Source: an uncultured Collinsella sp.
GTDB taxonomy: Bacteria > Actinomycetota > Coriobacteriia > Coriobacteriales > Coriobacteriaceae
Length of the DNA: 52,200 nucleotides
Assembly: GCA_958403385.1 (NCBI GenBank)
Contig: CATXXC010000016.1
Location: 1-52,200 of the forward strand
Direction of reading: 5' to 3'
Part shown: in pieces, positions 1 through 6,801 of the stretch
How positions within the stretch are numbered: position 1 is the stretch's first letter
Layout: every line of letters begins with the position of its first letter
Program-made: the position numbers and the translations under genes
Notes under the pieces: model-generated
Told to the model about the DNA's origin: nothing
Database searches by the model: none
The model's input: only the letters and a program-made list of their open reading frames with translations

Positions 1-164
1 TGGAGAGAGCGCTCCCGCAAACTGCCTCTTGACAACTTATAGGAGCGTCGGTTTTATGTTTCGCTATGCGGGCTGTGCTTGGCTATTGCAAAATAGTCTA
101 CTCACTTAGGTTTGAGGGCCGTTCGCTGGCGCCTATTTGCGCTTGTTTGCCAACGCCGCGACCA
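1..164. other. Left edge without a supported gene
   Basis: No frame here looks like a real protein on either strand. A TTGACA hexamer lies at 29-34 on the plus strand, but no good -10 box follows at 16-18 bases, and the plus-strand frame that starts at 66 runs antisense through the TrmB-like gene. The stretch is the downstream flank of that minus-strand gene; no clear terminator hairpin with a T-run is visible. Confidence 0.4.
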
Positions 165-1013
165 TCAGAAGCCCCTAGGACTCTTGCGGTAGACGCTTTT
201 GCCCTTGCGGGCACGGTTTCTAAAGTTCTCGACGGCCTCTTCCATGCCCAGAGGTACATAGGTGAGCTCATCGAGGTTTTCGGGCAGGTAGCAGGCAAGG
301 CTTTGCTCCTGCGCGCGGCCCGCCGCGAGCTGTTCATTGCTGGGCTGCGCGCCGGGTGTGGCGCAAATGCCATAGACGACGGCACCCATCTCGCGCGTGC
401 GGCATTCGTACTCGGTCTCGGGATGCTCGGGATGGTCGCGGCGGACGTCGTCGCTTACCCAAAGCGTGTCGTAGCCGGCCGCGGCAAACTGCCCCAGGGC
501 GTAGTCGCGCAATGGCTTACTGTCGGTTCGCAGTGTGACGGTGGCGCCGGCTGAAAAGAGCGGGCGGTAGAGCATCAGATGGTCGACATGGACGAGTCGT
601 TTTTTGGCGTACTTGGCCTTGGGCTGCGGCGTGGGAAAGTTAATGGTAATGGCATCGAGCTCGCCTGCGGCAAACAGCTGCGGCAGCGATGCGGCGCCTC
701 GGGGCAGGACGAGTGCGTTGGACAGCTCCTGCTCGCAGATTTTCTGTGCGGCATAGGCGATGCAGATGGGCTCCTGGTCCATACCGATAAAGAGGGTGTT
801 TGGCTCGTGGGCCGCGCGCTCTACAAGGTACGTTCCCTTGCCACAGCCAAGATCCAGGTGAAGGTGTTCGAAGGGCTTGCTGCCAACTGGCGCGCAAGCC
901 TCGCGCCAATCTCCGGCATAGGCCTCGGGGTTCGTCTCAATCGCATCGGCGTAGCGCTCCAGGCGCTCCTCGAGCACAAAGTTCTTAGGCGTGCGAACGT
1001 GGATGGCTCCCAT
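165..1013 (-). CDS. trmB: TrmB-like tRNA (guanine-N7)-methyltransferase
   Basis: A class I SAM-dependent methyltransferase of the TrmB family, which methylates N7 of guanosine 46 in tRNA. Motif I (LDLGCGKG) lies at residues 53-60, and the family's late T-x-Y-E motif appears as TEYE near residue 200. The usual FPDPWPK motif is replaced by FPTPQPK (126-132), losing the Asp and Trp that most family members keep, so activity or specificity may differ. The protein is 282 residues, longer than the roughly 210-240 usual for the family; the extra part is a basic C-terminal tail of about 65 residues. The start is supported by AAGGAG seven bases upstream. It is the first of two minus-strand methyltransferase genes but has its own 5' gap. 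The family is fairly sure, the exact substrate less so. Confidence 0.8.
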   Translation of the reverse strand: MGAIHVRTPKNFVLEERLERYADAIETNPEAYAGDWREACAPVGSKPFEHLHLDLGCGKGTYLVERAAHEPNTLFIGMDQEPICIAYAAQKICEQELSNALVLPRGAASLPQLFAAGELDAITINFPTPQPKAKYAKKRLVHVDHLMLYRPLFSAGATVTLRTDSKPLRDYALGQFAAAGYDTLWVSDDVRRDHPEHPETEYECRTREMGAVVYGICATPGAQPSNEQLAAGRAQEQSLACYLPENLDELTYVPLGMEEAVENFRNRARKGKSVYRKSPRGF

Positions 1014-1131
1014 GAGGCTCCTTGGTCATAAGTATGGAACGCATAGCTGCACGTTCCGTCAATGGATTGAAAAAGGGCGGGCATAGTTTGCCCGGAAGAT
1101 GCGGTGCGGCTCGGCGGCGAGTCGTCGATGC

Positions 1132-2004
1132 CTACAGGCGCTTGAGAATCACATAGCGGTTGAGCTCGCCGCTACGACCGTCGGCATGGAAGCGCTCAAG
1201 CTCGCGCACGGGGACCTCGCCGCTCTTGTAGAACGTACGGACGCCGCGCACCAGGTCGGTGATCTGCTGATCGTCAAAGTGATGGCAATAGCGGTAGGCG
1301 TGGCGGTCGTTTTGCCAGCCGATGAGGTGGTCGCCGGCTTCAAACTGTGCGGAATCGTAACCCTCAAACGGCGGGGTGAGCTCGGCGCGGGCTTCGGCTC
1401 GAACGGCCTTGCGCGCCATGCGCTCGTCGTTCATAAACTCCCAAAAGCTGATGGCGATGATGCCGCCCGGGCGCGTCTGCCGCACCAGGGCGTCGAGTAC
1501 GCGTACGCGGTACTCGCACGACGGCACGTGGTGCATAAAGCCAAAGCAGACCGAGATGTCGGCGAGCGGGGCGTCGAAAAGCACGTCGGGCGTCTCGGCG
1601 GGGTTGAGCTTCATGAGGGCGTCGAGCACGTCGAGCTCCTGGAAGTGCAGGTTGGGAATGCGCAGGGCGTGGCCATGTGCATCGATAGCCAAATCTTGAC
1701 ACGAGTCGACACCATAGAACTCAAACGGGCAGCTGGCATCTGCCGAGGGGTTTGCGCCGTCGACGCCCTTGGCGGCAAGTGCGCCGCCGGCGGCAAAATT
1801 CTCGAATCGCATATTGCCGCAGGCAAGATCGAAGACGCGGACGGGATGCTCGATCGTGGCGACGTCGAGCTGCCCGAGCGCGATGTCCATGGTGCGCACC
1901 CAGCCGGGCCACGGGGCCTGGCGCGTATCGGAGAAGGAGGCGGAGTGCTCGCGATAGAACGTGTTGTTGAGCTGGATGAGCGATGAGGCGAAATCGCGGT
2001 TCAC
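1132..2004 (-). CDS. Class I SAM methyltransferase resembling Trm9/ALKBH8 methyltransferases
   Basis: A 290-residue methyltransferase. The N-terminus (residues 24-35, FSDTRQAPWPGW) resembles the 'HFSxTRYKPWP' opening of yeast Trm9, which methyl-esterifies cm5U34 in tRNA. Motif I is DLACGNMRF (59-67), and an acidic/VDS motif II and a HHV-x-S segment follow as in Trm9. The C-terminal part has an RYCHHF segment and an N-x-Y near the end. I chose the GTG at 2004 because GGAGGGAG lies nine bases upstream; the longer frame from 2052 would place its ATG inside the likely -10 box. The Elp3 gene, whose product would supply the Trm9 substrate, lies 2 kb away on the other strand. SAM-methyltransferase is secure; the Trm9-type role is inference from a few motifs and context. 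Confidence 0.7.
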   Translation of the reverse strand: MNRDFASSLIQLNNTFYREHSASFSDTRQAPWPGWVRTMDIALGQLDVATIEHPVRVFDLACGNMRFENFAAGGALAAKGVDGANPSADASCPFEFYGVDSCQDLAIDAHGHALRIPNLHFQELDVLDALMKLNPAETPDVLFDAPLADISVCFGFMHHVPSCEYRVRVLDALVRQTRPGGIIAISFWEFMNDERMARKAVRAEARAELTPPFEGYDSAQFEAGDHLIGWQNDRHAYRYCHHFDDQQITDLVRGVRTFYKSGEVPVRELERFHADGRSGELNRYVILKRL

Positions 2005-2050
2005 GGCGCGGAACTCCCTCCGTTGGCGGTGCGGAATTAACAGTACGACC

Positions 2051-2080
2051 ATACTACCGTTAACGCCGCAACGGGGACAA
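2051..2080 (-). promoter_or_regulatory. Promoter of the Trm9-like methyltransferase gene
   Basis: On the minus strand TTGTCC (2080-2075) and TAGTAT (2056-2051) are separated by 18 bases. Transcription would start near 2044, about 40 bases before the GTG start. This supports the shorter protein, since the upstream ATG at 2052 overlaps the -10 box. Confidence 0.5.
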
Positions 2081-2162
2081 CCAAGCTACGGGTCATTGCT
2101 TTGTTTGGACACATTTCCGCAGCTCATATGCACCCGCAACCGCCGGTTGTCAAAAATCTCAC

Positions 2163-2168
2163 TAGAAT
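2163..2168 (+). promoter_or_regulatory. -10 box upstream of the XRE regulator gene
   Basis: TAGAAT on the plus strand, with transcription expected near 2175 and a leader of about 97 bases to the ATG at 2272. No convincing -35 hexamer stands 16-18 bases upstream, so the promoter may be weak or need an activator. The divergent gap 2005-2271 holds this box and the promoter of the methyltransferase and no gene. Confidence 0.35.
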
Positions 2169-2271
2169 AGGTGGCATGTTTTTGGCGGTGGCGGATAGAT
2201 TTTTAACTGTGCAAGGCGCCTTAAGAACAAAAACGGTCCGGCGGCACGGCTGGCATCACATAGGAGGAACC

Positions 2272-2994
2272 ATGAATGTAGAAACTGCGCAGCGGCTCGC
2301 CGACCTTCGCCGCAGCAAAGGCTTTAGCCAAGAAGGGCTGGCGCGAAAGCTGGGGCTGTCGCGCCAGGCGGTCAGTAAATGGGAGCGCGCGGAGAGCTCA
2401 CCCGATACCGAGAACCTGATCTCGCTCGCCAAACTCTATGGCGTGAGCTTGGACGAGTTGCTCAATCCGAGCGACGAGATTGAGGACGATATCGAGTTTG
2501 AGAACGAGGACCGCGCTCGCCAACGCGAGGCCGAGGCAGCGGAGCGCGCACGCACCCATGAGGCGGCGGCACGTGCCACCGAGGCGGCAACGCAGGCGAG
2601 TGATGCCGCCGCCAAGGCGGCGCAAGCGGCAAGCTGGAGTGCACAGGCCGCCAATGCCGCTACGGCGCAGGCGACGAGTGGCGGTGCGGTTGGCTCGACT
2701 CCGGTGAAGGGCCCGTTCCAGTCGTTCCCGTATTGGGCCGTGTGCTGGCTGCTGTTCTTTTTGCTGATGTTCCTGTTTGGTGCCGGCCCCTTTGCCGCAC
2801 TGATCTTCTTTACGATTCCCATCTATCACTGGGTGGCGCGTGCGCTCGATGGCGATTGGGCGCGCGGGGATATTCAGGTTGGTTCGGCGTCGGTGGCGGT
2901 CAAGGCCCAGGGGAAGGATACTTCTGCGGAATCTGATGCTGACGTGGCTACCGCGACTACCGCTGAGCCGATTGCCAAAGAGAGTGATGAATGA
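2272..2994 (+). CDS. XRE-family DNA-binding protein with C-terminal membrane segments
   Basis: A 240-residue protein. Residues 4-62 form a clear HTH_3/XRE domain (motif SRQAVSKWERAESSPD). A charged Glu/Arg stretch (about 70-100) and an Ala-rich, probably helical linker (about 100-140) follow. Two closely spaced hydrophobic segments (about 158-190) put the protein in the membrane with the DNA-binding head inside, and the tail is acidic. The start ATG at 2272 has AGGAGG five bases upstream; the same frame is open back to 2101 but without a ribosome site. The stop overlaps the next start (ATGA), so it is translationally coupled to the DUF4097 gene. Membrane-tethered XRE regulators paired with surface proteins suggest envelope sensing, but the signal is unknown. 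Confidence 0.8.
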   Translation: MNVETAQRLADLRRSKGFSQEGLARKLGLSRQAVSKWERAESSPDTENLISLAKLYGVSLDELLNPSDEIEDDIEFENEDRARQREAEAAERARTHEAAARATEAATQASDAAAKAAQAASWSAQAANAATAQATSGGAVGSTPVKGPFQSFPYWAVCWLLFFLLMFLFGAGPFAALIFFTIPIYHWVARALDGDWARGDIQVGSASVAVKAQGKDTSAESDADVATATTAEPIAKESDE

Positions 2995-3890
2995 TGAAGC
3001 TTTCGCATGAATCCAAGGTACGCTTGGGCGTTGGCATCGGAGCGTTTGTGCTCATCATCGGGCTTGTCTTTGGCATTTCGCGGACTTTGATTCATTTTGA
3101 TGGCCCGTGGGATCTCGACGATGTTGTATCCGGCTTCTCTGGTATGGACGATGCGGTTGACGAGGACGATCTTTTGGATGGCGGTAACTATTCCGCTCAG
3201 CCTCAGCAGCTTTCGAGCGAAACCTTTGATGCCGACGCGTTCACATCGCTTGACTTGGACGTGACGTCGGGCACGGTCGAGGTCAAACACGTCTCCAGCG
3301 GGCCAGTGCGCGTAATTGAAAGCGGTCGCGTGGCAACGGGGACCGTTGCCTTCGATGCGGCAACCCAGAACCTGGCCGAAATCAAGGGCTCTACGCTCAA
3401 GATTCGCCAGTTCGATTGCGATGACGAGCGCGCCATTGACCGCACGGTTACCGTCGAACTGCCGCGCGAAGTTGCCGATAGCATGGTGGGCATTACAGCG
3501 AATGTAGGATCGGGTGACCTGACGGTCGCGGGCATTGCGTGTCATGACCTCAACCTGACTTTGGACTCTGGAGACGTTGAGTTTACGGGCACCGTGACCG
3601 ATACCCTGAATGCCGAGGTCGGTTCGGGCGATGTGACGTTCGAGCTCTACCAGGCCCCCGCGAAGTCGATGGACGTGAGTGTGGGCTCGGGCGATGTGGA
3701 GATGACGGTTCCGAACTCGACGGGCTTTAAGGCGAGCCTCACCTTGGGCAGCGGCGACTTCGAGAGCGATTTCCTTCCGCTTGGCTACGACGGCGAGACC
3801 ATTTTGAATCTTGAATTCGATAACGGCGATAAGTCTGCTACGTATCGTTTTGAGGTCGGTTCGGGCGACATGTCGTTTGATTCAGAGTGA
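2991..3890 (+). CDS. DUF4097-family membrane-anchored beta-repeat protein
   Basis: A 299-residue protein with an N-terminal signal-anchor helix (about residues 11-31) and an outer part made of repeated beta strands. The GSGD motif recurs (for example NVGSGDLTV, VGSGDVTF, VGSGDVEM, LGSGDFES, VGSGDMSF), which is typical of the DUF4097/DUF2807 beta-helix-like family. Members often sit beside membrane-bound regulators or PspC-type stress genes; their biochemical role is not known. The gene starts at ATGATG overlapping the stop of the XRE gene, so the first or second ATG may be used. It ends before a hairpin terminator. A two-gene envelope-sensing unit is the natural reading. Confidence 0.75.
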   Translation: MMKLSHESKVRLGVGIGAFVLIIGLVFGISRTLIHFDGPWDLDDVVSGFSGMDDAVDEDDLLDGGNYSAQPQQLSSETFDADAFTSLDLDVTSGTVEVKHVSSGPVRVIESGRVATGTVAFDAATQNLAEIKGSTLKIRQFDCDDERAIDRTVTVELPREVADSMVGITANVGSGDLTVAGIACHDLNLTLDSGDVEFTGTVTDTLNAEVGSGDVTFELYQAPAKSMDVSVGSGDVEMTVPNSTGFKASLTLGSGDFESDFLPLGYDGETILNLEFDNGDKSATYRFEVGSGDMSFDSE

Positions 3891-3938
3891 CGGGTGGTTA
3901 TTGAAGACTTATAAACCATAGACGCGCTGTTTGATGGA

Positions 3939-3977
3939 GGCGCCGGAGCCGTGACGGGCTTCGGCGCCTTTGCCTTT
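3939..3977 (+). terminator. Hairpin terminator after the DUF4097 gene
   Basis: A 12-bp stem (GGCGCCGGAGCC at 3939-3950 with GGCTTCGGCGCC at 3957-3968, one G-T pair) with a six-base loop, followed by TTTGCCTTT. It ends only 12 bases before the Elp3 start codon. Confidence 0.7.
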
Positions 3978-3982
3978 ACAAT
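3977..3982 (+). promoter_or_regulatory. -10 box placed for a leaderless elp3 transcript
   Basis: TACAAT ends six bases before the ATG at 3989, which is where transcription would begin. No ribosome-binding site lies between them. The -35 region would fall within the terminator stem and is poor. Leaderless messages are common in actinobacteria, so this reading is plausible but unproven. Confidence 0.45.
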
Positions 3983-3988
3983 GGGGGC

Positions 3989-5896
3989 ATGGAACAGATT
4001 ATCTTGAACATACTTGAGGCTCTGCGTCGCGGCGAGATCGTGGACGACAAAGCGCTCGTCAAATTGATACATGCCGAGGCGCGCCGCGAGGGTGCCGACA
4101 AACGCGATTTGGCCAAGCGCCGCCTGCTGCCGTTTTACCAGCGGGTTAAACGTGAGGAGCCGGCTCGGTGGGCTGCGTGGAATGTCGATTCCGATCTGGA
4201 ACGTCAACTGCTGCAGGTGCTGCGTATGAAGCCGCGCCGCACGGCTTCGGGCGTGGCGACCATTACCGTCATCACCAAGCCCTGGCCGTGCTCGGGCGAT
4301 TGCCTGTTTTGCCCCAACGACCTGCGCATGCCCAAGAGCTATCTGCACGCCGAGCCGGCATGCGCCCGTGCGGAGCAAAATTGCTTTGACCCGTATCTGC
4401 AGGTGAGTGCCCGTTTGACGGCGCTTTCGCAGATGGGGCATGCGACCGACAAGATAGAGCTCATTGTGCTCGGTGGCACCTGGAGCGACTATCCGCAAGG
4501 GTATCAGACATGGTTTATGTCAGAGCTTTTCCGTGCGCTCAATGACGATGCCGTCGCCGGCGTGGCTGCCAACCCCATGTTGGCGCGTCCGGGCATCAGC
4601 CGTGCCGAGGCGGGGCGTCTACTCGATGACGCTCCCGCCGATGCCCTGCCGCCGGTGGTAACAGAGCGCCGTGAGCGCTATCGGGCTGCCGGTATTGCGA
4701 CCGACGAGGCCGAGCTTGCGAGCGGTGTTGCCGACGAGCAGGGGCGTGTGGATGTTGCCGTGGGCGGCTATAACCGCGCGGTGAGTCGTCTGTACGGCCC
4801 TGGTACGCCGTGGGGCGAGGTCGCCGAGTGGCAGACGACCACGATGGAGGAGCTTGAACGTCAGCAGCGCATCAACGAGACGGCGAAGCATCGCGTGGTG
4901 GGGCTCGTTATCGAGACGCGCCCCGATGCCGTGACGCCACAGGCGCTCACGCTCATTCGTCGCCTGGGCTGCACCAAGATTCAGATGGGCATCCAAAGCC
5001 TTGACCAGCACCTGCTCGATATCAACGAGCGTCGCATTTCGGTGGCGCAGATCGAGCGGGCGTTTTCGCTTGCGCGCCTGTTTGGCTTTAAGATCCACGC
5101 GCATTTTATGCTTAACTTGCTGGGCGCCACGCCCGAGGGGGACAAGCGCGACTACGAGTGCTTTATGACCGAGGGGGCCTTTATGCCCGACGAGGTCAAG
5201 GTCTACCCGTGCGCGCTCATCGAGGGCTCGCGTCTGGTGGGCTGCTATGAGCGCGGCGAGTGGCGTCCCTATACCGAGGAAGAGCTGCTCGATGTATTGG
5301 CCGACGACATCGTGGTGACGCCGGCGTTCTGCCGCATCAGTCGCATGATCCGCGACTTTAGCTCCGACGACATCATGGTGGGCAACAAGAAACCCAACCT
5401 GCGCCAGCTCGTTGAGAACCGCTTGGCGGCTCGTGGGGAAGGCGCGACGGTGCGCGAGATTCGCTATCGTGAGATCAGTACCGCGGGTGCCGACTTGGAC
5501 GAGCTATCTCTTGATGAGGAAGTGACGTACGAGACACCGGTGACTTACGAGCGCTTTTTGCAGTGGGTGACGCAGCAGGGCAAGATCGCGGGCTTTTTGC
5601 GGTTGTCGCTGCCCGACCATTCGTTTGTTGCCGCGCATGCGGACGAGTTGCCGACGACGCCGGACGAGGCGATGATTCGCGAGGTGCACGTGTATGGCAT
5701 GGCGGCACGCGTGGGTGACCAGGGCCAGGCGGCGCAGCATCACGGGTTGGGGCGTTTGCTCGTAGAGCGTGCGTGCGAGATTGCCCGGGATGCCGGCTAT
5801 GCGCGCATCAACGTGATCAGCGCGATTGGTACGCGCGAGTACTATCGCCATCTTGGATTTTATGACCATGGCCTTTATCTGCAAAAGGAGCTCTAG
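3989..5896 (+). CDS. elp3: Elp3: tRNA U34 carboxymethylation radical SAM/GNAT enzyme
   Basis: A 635-residue single-chain Elp3. The radical SAM core carries cysteines C101, C105 and C108 (PWPCSGDCLFCPN), which bind the [4Fe-4S] cluster that cleaves SAM. Segments VLGGTWSDYP and LVIETRPD are typical of Elp3. The last 130 residues form a GNAT acetyltransferase fold with the acetyl-CoA loop QHHGLGRLL. In archaea, eukaryotes and some bacteria Elp3 joins acetyl-CoA-derived carbon to uridine 34 to make cm5U. The N-terminal tRNA-binding part is also present, so length and domain order look complete. No ribosome-binding site precedes the ATG. It overlaps nothing downstream; the next start follows the TAG at once, so the two genes are cotranscribed. 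Confidence 0.93.
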   Translation: MEQIILNILEALRRGEIVDDKALVKLIHAEARREGADKRDLAKRRLLPFYQRVKREEPARWAAWNVDSDLERQLLQVLRMKPRRTASGVATITVITKPWPCSGDCLFCPNDLRMPKSYLHAEPACARAEQNCFDPYLQVSARLTALSQMGHATDKIELIVLGGTWSDYPQGYQTWFMSELFRALNDDAVAGVAANPMLARPGISRAEAGRLLDDAPADALPPVVTERRERYRAAGIATDEAELASGVADEQGRVDVAVGGYNRAVSRLYGPGTPWGEVAEWQTTTMEELERQQRINETAKHRVVGLVIETRPDAVTPQALTLIRRLGCTKIQMGIQSLDQHLLDINERRISVAQIERAFSLARLFGFKIHAHFMLNLLGATPEGDKRDYECFMTEGAFMPDEVKVYPCALIEGSRLVGCYERGEWRPYTEEELLDVLADDIVVTPAFCRISRMIRDFSSDDIMVGNKKPNLRQLVENRLAARGEGATVREIRYREISTAGADLDELSLDEEVTYETPVTYERFLQWVTQQGKIAGFLRLSLPDHSFVAAHADELPTTPDEAMIREVHVYGMAARVGDQGQAAQHHGLGRLLVERACEIARDAGYARINVISAIGTREYYRHLGFYDHGLYLQKEL

Positions 5897-6775
5897 ATGA
5901 ACAAGCCAAGTGTTTCTGCCGGCGTCGTTGCCGGCGTTGCTCTGGGGGCCGCGGCGCTTGGTGCGGCCGCTGTCGCTGTTCGTGCTGCCTGTCTGCAAGT
6001 TGCGCGAACCCGCAATGGGTTGGCGCGTGTGAAGCGCGTGCACGATGAGTGCGGCGATGAGATTCGCGTGTTGGTGCAAGGCGGCGTCTACCAAAGCGCG
6101 AGCTATGTCGGTGAGCGTTGGGCCGAGCCCGTCTTTGCGTACTATCGTGCGTTTGACGACGTGTTTGAGTCCGAGGATGCGATGCGCGACGCTTATGGTT
6201 ACGGCATCGACCGTATGCTTATGCTGGGCGGCGGCGGGTTTGCCTATCCTAAATTCGCCCTGATGTCGCACGAGGGCTTGCGCATGGACGTCATCGAGTA
6301 TGACGGAGAGATTACGCGCCTGGCGCGCCGCTGGTTCTACCTAGACGAGCTGGAGCGCGCGGCGGGCGATCGCCTGCGGTTGATAACCGCTGAGGCTCGC
6401 TCGTATCTGGGTGTGACGAGCGTGGGCCATCGTCGCTACGACGTGGTCGTGAGCGATTGCTTTGGCGGTGCCGAGCCCGTGCGCGAGCTGGCGACCGTTG
6501 AAGCGTTGCGTTTAGTGCGGGGCAGCCTAAATGTTGGGGGCGTCTACGTCGCCAATATCGTGAGCGCAAACGAGGGGAGCGACGTGACGTTCCTGCGCGA
6601 CTGCGCTGCCACGGCACTCGAGGTATTCGCCCATGCCTGGGTGGTCCCGTGCGGCGATGCGGAGTTCGGCGGCGAGGAGAACTACCTGCTCATCGCCAGC
6701 GACGGCAACTACGCCTTTGCCGAAGCCGTGCCCTTCGACACCGACTTCATCGGCACCGTTCTTCACGACAAATAG
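5897..6775 (+). CDS. Spermidine-synthase-like protein with N-terminal membrane anchor
   Basis: A 292-residue protein with a hydrophobic Gly/Ala-rich helix at about 8-34 and a Rossmann-type domain of the spermine/spermidine synthase superfamily: LMLGGGGFAYP (108-118), the acidic strand end DVIEYDGEI (131-139) and VVSDCFGG near 185. True spermidine synthases have an Asp pair in the catalytic loop (DxxDP); here the segment is SDCFGG, so polyamine synthesis is not assured. Similar anchored proteins are annotated only as fused-type spermidine synthases. AAGGAG lies six bases before the ATG, and the start abuts the elp3 stop. A role linked to Elp3 is possible but not shown by the sequence. Confidence 0.7.
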   Translation: MNKPSVSAGVVAGVALGAAALGAAAVAVRAACLQVARTRNGLARVKRVHDECGDEIRVLVQGGVYQSASYVGERWAEPVFAYYRAFDDVFESEDAMRDAYGYGIDRMLMLGGGGFAYPKFALMSHEGLRMDVIEYDGEITRLARRWFYLDELERAAGDRLRLITAEARSYLGVTSVGHRRYDVVVSDCFGGAEPVRELATVEALRLVRGSLNVGGVYVANIVSANEGSDVTFLRDCAATALEVFAHAWVVPCGDAEFGGEENYLLIASDGNYAFAEAVPFDTDFIGTVLHDK

Positions 6776-6801
6776 GTCTCCCCGTCCCAAAAAGACTGGT
6801 C

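Noticed and set aside
66..554. 162-codon plus-strand frame with a TTGACA box upstream
   Set aside because: Runs antisense to the TrmB-like gene, has no ribosome site and no recognisable protein features.
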